Positions 25,515 through 36,114 of a DNA stretch of 64,000 nt are shown one piece after another. Below the pieces are notes generated by a model. That model ran no database searches. It was given only the letters and a program-made list of their open reading frames with translations, and was not told where the DNA came from. The position numbers and the translations under genes were made by a program. The stretch is from Photobacterium alginatilyticum. Its GTDB lineage: Bacteria; Pseudomonadota; Gammaproteobacteria; Enterobacterales; Vibrionaceae. Each line of letters starts with the position of its first letter. Position 1 is the stretch's first letter. Location of the stretch: contig NZ_RSEJ01000012.1 in NCBI RefSeq assembly GCF_009910675.1, positions 62,001 to 126,000 of the forward strand, written 5' to 3'.

Positions 25515-26534
25515 ATGCGTATACTGGGCATCGAAACCTCCTGTGACGAAACAGGCGTTGCAATTTTCGATGATGAAAAAGGCCTTTTGGCACATGAACT
25601 TTACAGCCAGGTAAAGCTGCACGCGGACTACGGTGGTGTGGTACCTGAGCTGGCTTCACGTGACCATGTAAAGAAGACCATTCCGCTGATCAAGGCAGCA
25701 TTGGCTGATGCCGGATTGACTCCGGACGATCTTGACGGGGTTGCCTATACTGCAGGCCCGGGCCTGGTCGGTGCCCTGCTGGTCGGTGCGACAATCGGCC
25801 GCAGCTTGGCGTACGCATGGGATTTGCCCGCGGTAGCGGTTCACCATATGGAAGGCCACCTGCTGGCGCCGATGCTGGAAGATAATCCGCCTGAATTCCC
25901 GTTTGTGGCCCTGCTGGTATCTGGCGGTCATACCATGATGGTTGAAGTAAAAGGTATCGGTGAGTACCAGATCCTGGGTGAGTCGATTGACGATGCCGCC
26001 GGTGAGGCGTTCGACAAAACAGCCAAGCTGATGGGGCTGGACTATCCGGGGGGCCCGCTGCTGTCGCGTCTGGCTGAAAAAGGTACGCCGGGGCGTTTCA
26101 AGTTCCCGCGTCCGATGACTGACCGCCCGGGGCTGGATTTCAGTTTCTCGGGGCTGAAGACGTTTGCGGCGAATACGATCCGGGCCAATGACGACGACGA
26201 GCAGACCCGTGCCGACATTGCATTCGCGTTTCAGGAAGCGGTAGTGGATACGTTGGCGATCAAATGCAAGCGTGCCCTTAAGCAAACGGGGTTCAAGCGC
26301 CTGGTGATTGCCGGTGGTGTGAGCGCCAATAAATACCTGCGCGTGGAGCTGGAAAAGCTGATGACCGGGATGAAAGGGGAAGTTTTCTACCCGCGCACTG
26401 AGTTCTGTACCGATAACGGGGCGATGATTGCGTATGCAGGAATGCAGCGGCTGAAAAACCATGAAACCATGGATTTGAGTGTGAAGGCGCATCCTCGTTG
26501 GCCTATCGATCAGCTACAACCGATCAGCGAGTAA
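25515..26534 (+). CDS. tsaD: tRNA N6-threonylcarbamoyladenosine transferase TsaD
   Basis: A 339-residue enzyme that transfers the threonylcarbamoyl group onto A37 of ANN-decoding tRNAs. It has the metal-binding HHMEGH motif ([13 protein letters not shown]) and the N-terminal [14 protein letters not shown]. The start at 25515 has a gaggttgtt site; the frame is open further up to 25482. Divergent from rpsU as in most gamma-proteobacteria. Confidence 0.96.
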   Translation: MRILGIETSCDETGVAIFDDEKGLLAHELYSQVKLHADYGGVVPELASRDHVKKTIPLIKAALADAGLTPDDLDGVAYTAGPGLVGALLVGATIGRSLAYAWDLPAVAVHHMEGHLLAPMLEDNPPEFPFVALLVSGGHTMMVEVKGIGEYQILGESIDDAAGEAFDKTAKLMGLDYPGGPLLSRLAEKGTPGRFKFPRPMTDRPGLDFSFSGLKTFAANTIRANDDDEQTRADIAFAFQEAVVDTLAIKCKRALKQTGFKRLVIAGGVSANKYLRVELEKLMTGMKGEVFYPRTEFCTDNGAMIAYAGMQRLKNHETMDLSVKAHPRWPIDQLQPISE

Positions 26535-26579
26535 GCGTGTAAGTTTATCGGCCGCAATAACCGGTATCGGAGAGCAGCG

Positions 26580-27203
26580 CTACGAGTTGTTACCCGAATG
26601 CTTGGAGTTGCGGCTGAATTTATTCCAGATTTTCCCTTCTTTTCCTTCCAGCAGGCGACGCACATTGTCGTGATGGCGAAGGACTATCAGACAAGAGAGC
26701 ATGGATACCGGCATGGTGTATTCAGGTTTGACCAGCCAGGTAAGCATGGGGGCTGCCAGTGCCGTGATCAGCGAGCCGAGTGACGAGTAGCCCGAGATCA
26801 ACACGGTCAGCAACCAGGTCCCAATCAGCATCCCGCTCAGATCCCAGCCTATCGGTGCCAGAGCCCCCAGGGCTGTAGCGACGCCTTTGCCGCCACGGAA
26901 GTGGAAGAAGATCGGATAGATATGGCCGAGGCAGGCGGCGATGCCAATGATACCGAGCAGGAACGGGTTGATACCAATCCAGTAGCTTAGCCAGACCGGC
27001 AACATACCCTTGAGGATGTCGCAGACCAGTACCATGGCGGCTGCGCCGCGTCCGCCAAGGCGCAGGACATTGGTGGCTCCCGGATTGCCGGAGCCACTGT
27101 CCCGGGGATCCGGCAGGCCGTACAACCGGCAGATCAGTACGGCGCTTGATATGGAACCAAGCAGATAGGCGGCAATAATGATCAGAAGCGCGAGTGGTGT
27201 CAT
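26580..27203 (-). CDS. plsY: Acyl-phosphate:glycerol-3-phosphate acyltransferase PlsY
   Basis: A 207-residue inner-membrane enzyme making lysophosphatidic acid from acyl phosphate. Five or so membrane segments; motifs [12 protein letters not shown] and [12 protein letters not shown] are diagnostic. The ATG at 27203 ([16 protein letters not shown]) is the natural N-terminus; the frame is open upstream. Divergent from folB. Confidence 0.95.
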   Translation of the reverse strand: MTPLALLIIIAAYLLGSISSAVLICRLYGLPDPRDSGSGNPGATNVLRLGGRGAAAMVLVCDILKGMLPVWLSYWIGINPFLLGIIGIAACLGHIYPIFFHFRGGKGVATALGALAPIGWDLSGMLIGTWLLTVLISGYSSLGSLITALAAPMLTWLVKPEYTMPVSMLSCLIVLRHHDNVRRLLEGKEGKIWNKFSRNSKHSGNNS

Positions 27204-27442
27204 GCAAAATTCCAGTTGCTGGTGACAAAGTATTGCTGGTAAATAAGTATCGTCTTTACGCCAGATCTGACCCTGACTTTCATTCCGCTTTGGCACAATG
27301 ACTGTGGTATAGTGCTTGCGACCTGCTTACGGCGTTATGCCGAGCAAGGGATGAATGTCATCATTGTTGACGATTACGACCTGATAATACGCGTTTTTGC
27401 TCAAATTAGGTATCCGACCTCTAACAAAATTAGCGATTGAAC

Positions 27443-27796
27443 ATGGATTCAGTATTTATCGAACATCTTGAGGTTATCGCCACTATTGGGGTGTATGACT
27501 GGGAACAGACTATTAAGCAGAAGCTTGTGCTTGACCTGGAAATGGCGCACGACAACCGCCCTGCGGCCGAGAGTGATGATGTGGTCTATGCCCTGGACTA
27601 CGCCGCGGTTAGTGAGGCGGTGACCGAACATATTCAGGGCGGCCGCTTTTTGCTGGTCGAGCGTGTGGCCGAGGAAGTTGCCGGCCTGATCATGACGAAA
27701 TTTTCCGTGCCGTGGATCCGGGTTCGGGTCACCAAGCCGGGGGCAGTGGCCAACGCCAGTGGAGTCGGGGTGCTGATTGAACGAGGCAGCAAGTGA
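27443..27796 (+). CDS. folB: Dihydroneopterin aldolase
   Basis: A 117-residue folate-pathway enzyme (MDSVFIEHLEVIATIGVYDWE; LLVERVAEEVA; VTKPGAVANASGVGV). Complete. Start chosen at ATG 27443; an in-frame TTG lies two codons earlier. It overlaps folK by 4 bp (GTGA), so the two consecutive folate steps are coupled. Confidence 0.94.
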   Translation: MDSVFIEHLEVIATIGVYDWEQTIKQKLVLDLEMAHDNRPAAESDDVVYALDYAAVSEAVTEHIQGGRFLLVERVAEEVAGLIMTKFSVPWIRVRVTKPGAVANASGVGVLIERGSK

Positions 27797-28278
27797 TCAC
27801 CGCTTACATCAGTCTTGGGTCTAACATCGACCGCGAATACCATATTCGTGTCGCTATTACCGAACTGAAAAAACTGGGCACTGACTTTCGGGTCTCACAA
27901 ATTTTTGAAGCCGAGCCTGTTGGTTTCTGCGGGCCGAACTTTTACAACTGCGTTGCTGCTATCAATACGCCATTGCCGCTTGATAGGCTGCAGCAGATCC
28001 TGAAGCAGCTAGAGCTGCAGTACGGACGGGCACCCGATGCCCGGAAAAACCAGAGCCGGACCCTGGATCTGGATATCTTGCTGTTTGGTGACGTGGTACA
28101 GACCGAGGCTCCGATGCTGCCTCGGTCTGACTTGTATAAGTTTGCCTTTGTTTTACGGCCTATGATGGAGCTGTGTCCGGAGCTGGTTATTCCCGGTGAC
28201 GGTCGGACCATTGCCCAGCTATGGCATTCTTTTGAACCCTCTCAGGCCCTCTGGCCTGTAGAGCGGATTGCATGTTGA
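27793..28278 (+). CDS. folK: 6-hydroxymethyl-7,8-dihydropterin pyrophosphokinase
   Basis: A 161-residue HPPK (VITAYISLGSNIDREYHIR; RTLDLDILLFGD). GTG start overlapping the folB stop. FolB and FolK catalyse consecutive reactions before dihydropteroate synthase. Confidence 0.94.
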   Translation: MITAYISLGSNIDREYHIRVAITELKKLGTDFRVSQIFEAEPVGFCGPNFYNCVAAINTPLPLDRLQQILKQLELQYGRAPDARKNQSRTLDLDILLFGDVVQTEAPMLPRSDLYKFAFVLRPMMELCPELVIPGDGRTIAQLWHSFEPSQALWPVERIAC

Positions 28279-28288
28279 AGGATAAATG

Positions 28289-29092
28289 ATGAGTCATTTT
28301 GAAGCCTTTGTGTTGGCACTTATCCAGGGGCTGACCGAGTTTTTGCCGATTTCGAGCTCGGCCCACCTTATTTTGCCTTCCGAGGTGTTTGGCTGGGACG
28401 ATCAGGGGCTGGCTTTTGATGTCGCGGTACATGTCGGCACGCTGGCGGCAGTCATTCTGTATTTTCGCAAGGAAGTTGTTGCATTGCTCGGGGCCTGGAT
28501 CGGCTCTATTTTTCAGGGCAGGCGCTGCGCCGAAGCCAAGCTGGCCTGGATGATCGTTCTTGCGACGATCCCTGCCTGTCTTTTCGGCCTGTTCATGAAA
28601 GACATTATCGAGCTTTATTTGCGCTCGGCCTGGGTCATTGCGGCGACGACTATCTTTTTTGGTCTGCTGTTATGGTGGGTCGATGTCCGGGCAACCCAGC
28701 AGGACAACGAATATCAGGCTGACTGGAAGCGCTCGCTGTTTATCGGTCTGGCACAGGCGGCAGCGATGATCCCGGGTACCTCTCGCTCGGGGGCGACCAT
28801 GACGGCGGCACTTCACCTTGGGTTTACCCGCGAGGCCGCCGCGCGCTTTTCGTTCCTGATGTCGATTCCGATTATTTTGCTGGCGGGCGGCTACCTTGGC
28901 ACCAAGCTGGTGACCAGTGGCCAGGCGATTGAATTTGGAGCGCTGGGCATTGGCCTGGCAGTCTCGTTTGTCAGTGCCTATGCGTGTATCCACGTATTCC
29001 TTAAGCTGGTGACTCGCCTCGGTATGCTGCCGTTCGTGATTTACCGTCTGCTGCTGGGCGCTGGACTGATTGCCTTTCTGCTGAGCCAGTAA
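28289..29092 (+). CDS. uppP: Undecaprenyl-diphosphatase UppP
   Basis: A 267-residue multipass membrane enzyme recycling undecaprenyl diphosphate for cell-wall synthesis; also known as bacitracin resistance protein BacA. It has [20 protein letters not shown] and the [10 protein letters not shown] active-site motif. Two adjacent ATG codons; the second has the better spacing from aagga. It follows folK by 10 bp and ends at a terminator. Confidence 0.95.
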   Translation: MSHFEAFVLALIQGLTEFLPISSSAHLILPSEVFGWDDQGLAFDVAVHVGTLAAVILYFRKEVVALLGAWIGSIFQGRRCAEAKLAWMIVLATIPACLFGLFMKDIIELYLRSAWVIAATTIFFGLLLWWVDVRATQQDNEYQADWKRSLFIGLAQAAAMIPGTSRSGATMTAALHLGFTREAAARFSFLMSIPIILLAGGYLGTKLVTSGQAIEFGALGIGLAVSFVSAYACIHVFLKLVTRLGMLPFVIYRLLLGAGLIAFLLSQ

Positions 29093-29136
29093 GCGTAAGC
29101 CTTGAATTAGCAGCCGCAGCATTTGATACCAATGAG

Positions 29137-29161
29137 AAAGCCCGACGTGATGTCGGGCTTT
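29137..29161 (+). terminator. Terminator of folB-folK-uppP
   Basis: AAAGCCCGAC - GTGAT - GTCGGGCTTT followed by T residues; convergent with cca. Confidence 0.88.
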
Positions 29162-29192
29162 TTTGATCGTATTGAGCTGGCAGGTTGCAGTT

Positions 29193-30419
29193 TTAGTCGT
29201 CGCTGGCCAAACACGCTTTTACTGCATCGGCGCGATGCATTGCCAGCTGCTCCTTGATGGCCTTGCCGGTAAAGCCCGCCTCGATGATAGGTTTGACGGC
29301 AACGTTTTGGGCGGCGACAAAAACAGCCTGCAGAATATCGGCCTGACGGTAGGGATCATCTTCATGGCCTGTTCGTCCGCGAACATCGGCGCGGCAGCAC
29401 AGGGCCAGTTGCCTGATCCGTTCTGGCTTACGCCAGGCGTCGACCTGGTCGAAGATCTTGATAAAAGTGCCAGGTCGCAGTTCATTGGCATGATGCACCT
29501 TGGTGTGCTGGGCGCAGACCATCAGTGCTGTGTCACGGTACTCATTGGGGATCCGGAGTCGCTGGCAGAGCGTTTTGATAGCCCCCAGACCAGTCTGACA
29601 GTGCATTTTGTGGCTTGGCCATTCTTCGGCTGGGGTCAGGGCCTTGCCGAGATCATGTACCTGGGCGGCAAAGCGAACTGCGGTATCCGTACTGAGCTTG
29701 GCGGCTTGCTCGGCAACTAATAGGGTGTGGAGGCCGGTGTCGACTTCCGGGTGCCATTGCTCGGGTTGCGGTACGCCAAACAGGGCGTCGATTTCAGGCA
29801 TGATGACACCAAGCGCGCCGCACTGGCGCAGCACCTTGAGAAATACCTCCGGGTTTTCAGACGATAGGGACTTTTCCCACTCTTTCCAGACCCGCTCGGG
29901 AGTCAGGGCGGCAAGCTCGCCGGCCACGACCATATCCTGCATCAGGGCTAGCGTCTCCGGGGCCACCGTAAAGCCCAGGTGGGCAAAGCGGGCGGCAAAG
30001 CGGGCGACCCGGAGTACCCGCAGCGGATCTTCGACAAATGCGGGGGAGACATGGCGCAGCTGCTTGTCGAGCAAATCCTGCTGACCGTTGTAGGGGTCAA
30101 CCAGCGAGCCGTCATCAGCCTGGGCGATAGCATTGACGGTGAGATCCCGTCGCATCAAATCCTGTTCAAGCGTAACGTCCGGTGCGGAGTGGCAAATGAA
30201 GCCGGTATACCCCATGCCCGATTTTCGTTCAGTGCGGGCGAGGGCAAATTCTTGTTTGGTCTTCGGATGGAGGAAGACCGGAAAGTCACTGCCGACCTGG
30301 CTATAGCCCAGATCGAGCATCTGCTGAGGCGTCGCCCCAACCACGACCCAGTCTTTGTCTTTTACTGGCAATCCCAGCAGCGCATCACGAACGGCGCCAC
30401 CCACAAGGTAGGTCTGCAA
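29193..30419 (-). CDS. cca: Multifunctional CCA-adding enzyme
   Basis: A 408-residue class II tRNA nucleotidyltransferase ([28 protein letters not shown]) with the [10 protein letters not shown] motif and a C-terminal HD phosphohydrolase domain ([10 protein letters not shown]). Start is a TTG with a strong AAAGGAG site at 6 nt. Confidence 0.95.
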   Translation of the reverse strand: MQTYLVGGAVRDALLGLPVKDKDWVVVGATPQQMLDLGYSQVGSDFPVFLHPKTKQEFALARTERKSGMGYTGFICHSAPDVTLEQDLMRRDLTVNAIAQADDGSLVDPYNGQQDLLDKQLRHVSPAFVEDPLRVLRVARFAARFAHLGFTVAPETLALMQDMVVAGELAALTPERVWKEWEKSLSSENPEVFLKVLRQCGALGVIMPEIDALFGVPQPEQWHPEVDTGLHTLLVAEQAAKLSTDTAVRFAAQVHDLGKALTPAEEWPSHKMHCQTGLGAIKTLCQRLRIPNEYRDTALMVCAQHTKVHHANELRPGTFIKIFDQVDAWRKPERIRQLALCCRADVRGRTGHEDDPYRQADILQAVFVAAQNVAVKPIIEAGFTGKAIKEQLAMHRADAVKACLASDD

Positions 30420-30583
30420 GTTTCACTCCTTTTGTATAACAACAGCAAATTTGGGATATCGTACTGATATCCTTTGCATCATAGATCGCTTCATCACGGT
30501 ATCAGGGTATACAATCTTGAGTAGCAAAGGTAATTTAATCATCAGAACTAGTATTATTCTAATCTGGAACAAGAGTATCAGGC

Positions 30584-32257
30584 ATGTACAAGGATTTCTT
30601 CGGGATCGGTGAGTCCCCCTTTTCAATTGTACCCAGCGCTCGCTTCCTTTATCTCAGCGAGCGCCACAGAGAAGCGTTAACCCATATGTTGGCCAGCTTA
30701 TCCGGGGGCGGGGGATTTGGGCTGCTGACGGGTGAAGTGGGAACCGGAAAAACCACCGTATTGCGGGCACTGGTGGCTCGTCTGCCCCAGGAAACCCAGG
30801 TTGCGATAATCCTGAACCCGGCATTATCAGCCCATGACTTGCTGGCCACTATTTGCGACGAGCTCGGCGTCTGCTATCCGGACGATGCCAGCTACAAGGT
30901 TCTGACTGATCGGATATACCAGCATTTGCTGGCCAACCATAGCGAGGGCAAGCAAACCCTGCTGCTGGTCGACGAGGCGCAGCACCTGATGCCGGATGTT
31001 CTCGAGCAGCTCCGCTTGTTGACCAACCTGGAGACAGACAGCCGCAAACTGTTGAAAGTGGTGCTGGTCGGTCAGCCAGAGCTGCAACAGTTGCTGCAAC
31101 AGGAGCGACTGCGCCAGCTGGCGCAGCGGATCACCTCTCGTTACCACCTGTTGCCGCTGACGGCGGAAGAAGTGGATGAATACATTAACTATCGCCTGAG
31201 AGCTGTTGATTGCCTGTATGCCGTGTTTGATCCGGCGATGACGCGCCAGATCGCCAAGGCAACAAACGGTATTCCGCGCCTGATCAACCTGGTGTGCGAC
31301 AAAGCCATGCTACTTGCCTGCCAGCAGGCAACGCATCAGGTTAACAAGGCGATAGTCAGCCAGGCCTGTGAGGAGGTGCTGAGCTGGCAGTTGCCAACGG
31401 CTGACAGGATGAAAGTGAATACCGGCGGCAGTGGCAGCCGGGTTGCTACCTGGGGAGGTGCCCTGATACTTGGCGGGGTGCTCTCTGCCGGTCTGTGGTA
31501 TTGGCAAGGACAATCTCTGGTATCACCGGTGGCTGTTGCCCCTGCAGTATCAGAAGCCCAACCATCAGTTGCTCAGCCAGAGCCTGCCGCAGTGGCTGTT
31601 GCCCCTCAGGTTCAAGTGGCTAAGCCGGAACCGGTGGTGCTCGACCTGGCCGCCAAATGGCAGCAGTTGATGGAGCAGAGCCGCTCAGAGCGCAAGGCGA
31701 TGCAAACCTTATATCGTCTGTGGGGCTACGAAACGCATCTCAACCAGGCGAACTGCGAAACCAGTCAGCGAGTCGAGCTGAGCTGTCATCAGGGTAAGAT
31801 CAGCCTGGAGCAGCTCAGTATTATCAATAGGCCTGTTATCGTGCCGTTGCAGGAAGCCGGAAAGCCGCTCTTCTATGCCGTGGTATATGCCCTGGGTCAG
31901 GACAGTGTCGAGTTGCTATTGGGCGAAGAGCGCATTGCGGTAAGCTATGACTGGCTAGAGCAGCGTTGGCAGCAAGAATACACCTTGTTGTGGCGGCCTC
32001 CTCTGGGAGACAAGACCACGATTCGCTATGGCCAGCAGGGGCCGCGGGTTGTGTGGCTGAATCAGCAACTGAGCTTGTTGCTGGGCGAGAAAATCACCCG
32101 GGACGATCGGTTTGATCAGGTGCTGCTGGATAAGCTTCGCCGCTTTCAGCGGGCTCAGGATCTGAGTGCGGACGGCATTGCCGGGCCCCGAACCCTTATG
32201 GTCATTGATTCGGCGTTGAACTTGCCGGGACCGACGCTGCAACCGGAGAGAAGTTAA
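30584..32257 (+). CDS. gspA: Type II secretion assembly ATPase GspA/ExeA
   Basis: A 557-residue protein. The cytoplasmic AAA ATPase (residues about 1-270) has Walker A GEVGTGKTT and Walker B LLLVDEAQ. One membrane segment (about 287-307) follows, then a periplasmic Pro/Ala/Val linker and a C-terminal peptidoglycan-binding domain (RFQRAQDLSADGIAGPRTL). With GspB it helps carry the secretin through the cell wall in Aeromonas and Vibrio. It overlaps gspB by one base. Confidence 0.9.
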   Translation: MYKDFFGIGESPFSIVPSARFLYLSERHREALTHMLASLSGGGGFGLLTGEVGTGKTTVLRALVARLPQETQVAIILNPALSAHDLLATICDELGVCYPDDASYKVLTDRIYQHLLANHSEGKQTLLLVDEAQHLMPDVLEQLRLLTNLETDSRKLLKVVLVGQPELQQLLQQERLRQLAQRITSRYHLLPLTAEEVDEYINYRLRAVDCLYAVFDPAMTRQIAKATNGIPRLINLVCDKAMLLACQQATHQVNKAIVSQACEEVLSWQLPTADRMKVNTGGSGSRVATWGGALILGGVLSAGLWYWQGQSLVSPVAVAPAVSEAQPSVAQPEPAAVAVAPQVQVAKPEPVVLDLAAKWQQLMEQSRSERKAMQTLYRLWGYETHLNQANCETSQRVELSCHQGKISLEQLSIINRPVIVPLQEAGKPLFYAVVYALGQDSVELLLGEERIAVSYDWLEQRWQQEYTLLWRPPLGDKTTIRYGQQGPRVVWLNQQLSLLLGEKITRDDRFDQVLLDKLRRFQRAQDLSADGIAGPRTLMVIDSALNLPGPTLQPERS

Positions 32258-33147
32258 TGTCCAATTTGCTCAATGCTATTGCCCAGTCTGATCAGCAAAA
32301 TCAGCTGCAGCCTTCGTTGGCGAACAGGCCTGTCCGCCAAGCGGCGGGAGCCCGCCGTGTGCCGTCATGGCTGTTGCCTGCCGTGCTGGTGCTAACACCG
32401 GTTGCGGCAACGCTGGCATACATGCACTACACCCACTCCTCCTCTTCGGTCGCTGTTATGCCTCTTCGGGAAACCAGAAGCGCGGAGGCTGTGGCTACAG
32501 CATCCACACCGGTTGTCGTGACCGAGCCGCAGGTTGTAAGAGCGGAACCTGTCTTGCCGGCAGCAACTGAGCCTAGCCATCTGCCACAGATACTGGGTGA
32601 GGGAGAATCGCAAATCCGTTTCTTGCCATACCCTGAGCTGCGAACCGAGCCGTTACCGTCGCTAAATCGCCAGTTGGCCAACCAGACGCTTGCTGTACCG
32701 CTGAGTTCAGGACGGGCGGGAGGCAACGTCGAGGAACCAAAGATTATCTCCTCTGAGCCTAGAGAAGCGGAATGGGGGCTGGACGGGCTCGATTATTCGG
32801 AGCTATCACCGCAGCTTGCGCAGCAGTTGAAGTCTGCGATTGCCGCGACGGATAACTTGCCGGTTGATATTCCGCCCGAGCCGGAGGAAATTGCAGCGCC
32901 CGTTATTGAGGCCGTGGCACTTGGCGAGTTGCCGGCTTCGGTACAAAACCGCATTCCGCCGCTGAATTTTGAAACCCATATTTACTCGTCGGTTGCCAAC
33001 AGCCGCTGGGTCAAGGTGAATGGCCGCGAGGCCTTCGAGGGGGACGAGATTGCACCGGGGGTGGTGCTGCGTCGGATAGAGCCGAGACAGGTCGTATTTG
33101 ACTTCGAATCCTACCTGATCGAAATGCCAGCTCTGTCGGAGTGGTAA
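32257..33147 (+). CDS. gspB: Type II secretion assembly protein GspB/ExeB
   Basis: A 296-residue protein with an N-terminal membrane anchor (SWLLPAVLVLTPVAATLAYM), a variable Pro/Glu-rich periplasmic linker and a conserved C-terminal GspB domain (FETHIYSSVANSRWVKVNGR ... VFDFESYLIEMP). ATG overlaps the gspA stop. Partner of GspA; no other gsp genes lie nearby. Confidence 0.9.
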   Translation: MSNLLNAIAQSDQQNQLQPSLANRPVRQAAGARRVPSWLLPAVLVLTPVAATLAYMHYTHSSSSVAVMPLRETRSAEAVATASTPVVVTEPQVVRAEPVLPAATEPSHLPQILGEGESQIRFLPYPELRTEPLPSLNRQLANQTLAVPLSSGRAGGNVEEPKIISSEPREAEWGLDGLDYSELSPQLAQQLKSAIAATDNLPVDIPPEPEEIAAPVIEAVALGELPASVQNRIPPLNFETHIYSSVANSRWVKVNGREAFEGDEIAPGVVLRRIEPRQVVFDFESYLIEMPALSEW

Positions 33148-33165
33148 AAGGGAGTACCGGAGATA

Positions 33166-33192
33166 AAAATGGCAGCCAGAGGCTGCCATTTT
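33166..33192. terminator. Bidirectional terminator between gspB and the SH3 protein
   Basis: Perfect 12-bp stem AAAATGGCAGCC/GGCTGCCATTTT with AGA loop. Confidence 0.88.
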
Positions 33193-33216
33193 CTTCGTAT
33201 GTTATTGATTCAGTGC

Positions 33217-33834
33217 TTATGCCCAGCCGTTGTTACGCTTGCGACGGCGCGGGATCAGGTGCGGCAGGATCAGGCCAAATAGCAGGCCAGCTCCGGCGAC
33301 CATACCGCCGTAGGTGAACCACTTCATCAGCAGGTCATCTTTCTGGGTATCAATCTTGGCGCGCAGCTCACGAATTTCAGTCTGTGAGGTCATCAGCTGC
33401 TCGTTTAGCTGGCTGTTTTGCGATTCCAGCTCGGTAATTTGCTCGGTGCGCATTTGCAGCGAGTTTTGCAGGCTCTTGGTCTTTTCATCACCGGACATCT
33501 GGGCATCCGCCAACGCCGCTTTTACTTCTGTCAGCTCTTTTTCAAGCGCAGGCAGACGTTCTTTCAGGCCAACCTGACGAGAAATTAAATCAGAGTTCAC
33601 CCAGCCGGTACGGCCGCGGCTGTCGGTAATTTTGCTAAAGCCATTTTCCTTGTTGACTTCGAGCAAGGTGACTTTGGTGCCTGCATTGACACTGCCCATA
33701 ATACGGAACTGTGTACTAGGGCCGCGGTGCATATAGGTAAACAGGTCGTCAGAAATGTAACGAATCTGTTCAGCTTTCGCCGGCAGGGTTGCCGCGGCGC
33801 AAGCGAGTAATAAGATGCTGATTAGATGCTTCAC
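33217..33834 (-). CDS. SH3-domain membrane protein (TIGR04211/YgiM type)
   Basis: A 205-residue protein: signal sequence (VKHLISILLLACAAATLPAKA), bacterial SH3 domain (residues about 25-88, MHRGPSTQFRIMGSVNAGTK), a coiled coil (about 95-165) and a C-terminal membrane segment (YGGMVAGAGLLFGLILPHLI) with a basic tail. Start is GTG at 33834 with aagga; the frame is open to 33903 but that adds a non-signal stretch. Equivalent to YgiM beside cca in E. coli. Confidence 0.85.
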   Translation of the reverse strand: MKHLISILLLACAAATLPAKAEQIRYISDDLFTYMHRGPSTQFRIMGSVNAGTKVTLLEVNKENGFSKITDSRGRTGWVNSDLISRQVGLKERLPALEKELTEVKAALADAQMSGDEKTKSLQNSLQMRTEQITELESQNSQLNEQLMTSQTEIRELRAKIDTQKDDLLMKWFTYGGMVAGAGLLFGLILPHLIPRRRKRNNGWA

Positions 33835-33904
33835 AATATGATCCTTGAGGAGCCTGTATTCTTTAAGAGCACAAATACTAAAAACTTTGTCCTTCGGGTG
33901 CAAG

Positions 33905-33933
33905 AAAAGAGGGAGGCAAAGCCTCCCTCTTTT
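33905..33933 (-). terminator. Terminator of the pit operon
   Basis: 13-bp stem AAAAGAGGGAGGC/GCCTCCCTCTTTT with AAA loop, just beyond the pit stop codon. Confidence 0.88.
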
Positions 33934-33948
33934 GAACCTGTACCACTT

Positions 33949-35217
33949 TTAGCCAAAGAATGCTTGCATCGCGTAGAAGAAGATGACAGCAAGCAATGCC
34001 CCGGCAGGAAGGGTAACAACCCATGAAGCCACAATGTTACGGACCACACCCAGGTTTAGGGCGGCAATACCACGTGCAAAGGCAACGCCGATCACACCAC
34101 CAACCAAGGTTTGAGTTGTTGAGATAGGCAGGCCTGTACCCGATGCCAATACAACCGTTGATGCAGTAGCCAACTGAGCGGCAAAGCCACGGCTAGGTGT
34201 CAGTTCCGTAATACCGGTACCGACTGTCGCCATTACTTTGTGGCCCATCGTTGCCAGACCAATGACGATACCGACACCGCCCAGCGGTAGGATCCACCAT
34301 GCGATCGTACTTTTCGCAGCAAGTTCGCCCATATGCTCAACCGTAGAAACAACAGCAGACAGTGGGCCAATTGCATTGGCAACGTCATTAGAGCCGTGGG
34401 CAAATGCCATTGCACAGGCGGTAACCACCATTAGCAGGCTAAATACGCGTTCAACACCGGCATAGCCATTGCTATCAACAGAGCTACCATCATCAGTGTA
34501 TTTCTTGCTGATGTAGATATAGCCGAAAATCATAACAACAGTAGAAACAGCTACTGCGGCCATCCATGCTTCACCACCCGTAAGGTGCAAGCCGACGTGT
34601 TTCAGACCTTTCTTGATTGTTACCAACGCAATGACCATCGCTGTGATAAACATATAAACAGGTACGAAACGCTTGGCATTCACCAGCGGGTTATCAGTAT
34701 CAAAGATTAAACGTTGGGCACTGATAAAGATCACATAGGCAAAGAAGCCAGAGATCAGAGGGGTGATAAGCCAGCTACCGACGATACCTTGCACCGAAGA
34801 CCAGGATACAGACTCAGTCCCTGCAGACACACAGGCAAAACCGATAATAGCACCGATAATTGAGTGTGTTGTAGATACAGGCCAGCCCATATAAGACGCG
34901 AGCAGAAGCCATGTACCAGCTGCAAGAAGTGCAGACATCATGCCGTAAACCAGTACTTCTGGTTGATCGGCAAAAAATGACATATCGACAACACCTTTAC
35001 GGATGGTGTCTGTTACTTCACCACCTGCAAGGTATGCACCGGCAAACTCAAAAATCATCGCGATGATAATTGCTTGTTTTACCGTTAGCGCTTTTGACCC
35101 TACTGAAGTACCCATAGCATTGGCAACATCATTTGCACCAATACCAATCGCCATCAAAAGACCAAAGATAGCCGCCACCATGATAATCATGGTGCCGTAG
35201 TTAGCCAGGATTTCCAT
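33949..35217 (-). CDS. pitA: Low-affinity inorganic phosphate transporter, PiT family
   Basis: A 422-residue inner-membrane permease with the duplicated PHO-4 signature GANDVANAMGTSVG (N-terminal) and GSNDVANAIGPL (C-terminal). It exchanges metal-phosphate with protons. It lies 32 bp after a DUF47 gene, a pairing widespread in bacteria. Confidence 0.92.
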   Translation of the reverse strand: MEILANYGTMIIMVAAIFGLLMAIGIGANDVANAMGTSVGSKALTVKQAIIIAMIFEFAGAYLAGGEVTDTIRKGVVDMSFFADQPEVLVYGMMSALLAAGTWLLLASYMGWPVSTTHSIIGAIIGFACVSAGTESVSWSSVQGIVGSWLITPLISGFFAYVIFISAQRLIFDTDNPLVNAKRFVPVYMFITAMVIALVTIKKGLKHVGLHLTGGEAWMAAVAVSTVVMIFGYIYISKKYTDDGSSVDSNGYAGVERVFSLLMVVTACAMAFAHGSNDVANAIGPLSAVVSTVEHMGELAAKSTIAWWILPLGGVGIVIGLATMGHKVMATVGTGITELTPSRGFAAQLATASTVVLASGTGLPISTTQTLVGGVIGVAFARGIAALNLGVVRNIVASWVVTLPAGALLAVIFFYAMQAFFG

Positions 35218-35249
35218 TGTAAAACCTTGTTTTTGTTACATTCTCTCGC

Positions 35250-35930
35250 TTATGAACGCGATAGCATGATTTCTAGTCGCGAGCCGACACGTTGTGCCTG
35301 GTCAGCGATACCGCCAACCCACTCGAGAATTTTGTACAGGAACATCACATCCACCGGACTGTGTTGGTCTTCGATGGACATCAGTTGTTGACGTAATTGG
35401 ATCTGCAAGGTGTCGGTATCATCTTCGATGACATCAAGCTGATTAATCATTTCAGCAACCAGCGTCACCTCTCTGCCCTTGAAGCCTGTTTCCAGCAATT
35501 CATCCAGCTCGTTAATAACACGGTTGGCTTGATTTGCTGCATCGAGGCAACGTTGAACATAGGCAACGAAATCCGGGTACATTTCGGCAGGAATTTGCAG
35601 CTGACGACCCAAGACACGACCAGCGATATCTTTGGACAGGTTAGCAAGCTTATCCTGTTGGGTAAGGAGGCCTAGCATGTCGGTACGATCGACAGGCATG
35701 AAAAGACCACGAGGAAGTTTCAGGCGGATCTCACGCTTCAACACATCCGCATCTTTCTCAAGTTGCGAGATCTGTTCACGTAAGTTCGATGCTTTTTCCC
35801 AATCTCCGGCATGACATGCCTCGAAAAAAGGAACAAGCAATTCGCAACACTCATTTACACGAGTAACATGACGTTGCAGCGGTTTGATTGGGGATTTAGC
35901 AAAGAGCCCCATAATTGTATTTACTGGCAT
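35250..35930 (-). CDS. DUF47/PhoU-like accessory protein of Pit transporter (TIGR00153)
   Basis: A 226-residue all-helical PhoU-like protein (MGLFAKSPIKPLQRHVTRVN; LPRGLFMPVDRTDMLGLL; LYKILEWVGGIADQAQRVG). It is co-transcribed with pitA and probably controls the transporter. An alternative start lies at residue 7. Confidence 0.9.
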   Translation of the reverse strand: MPVNTIMGLFAKSPIKPLQRHVTRVNECCELLVPFFEACHAGDWEKASNLREQISQLEKDADVLKREIRLKLPRGLFMPVDRTDMLGLLTQQDKLANLSKDIAGRVLGRQLQIPAEMYPDFVAYVQRCLDAANQANRVINELDELLETGFKGREVTLVAEMINQLDVIEDDTDTLQIQLRQQLMSIEDQHSPVDVMFLYKILEWVGGIADQAQRVGSRLEIMLSRS

Positions 35931-36114
35931 AGCCGATCAACCTAAAGAGCGCCTAAAGAGGCTAATTCTTGAGCGATGGTCACAGAGGCGCGCATGTTAA
36001 CTTATAAGTTAGTATAGGGGAACCACTTTTGATCAAGGTTTTGTCGATATTTCATGCTTGCCCCGGAAGGCAATTGCAAATATCCTTGGTTTGCCACTGT
36101 TTATAGGTATAACT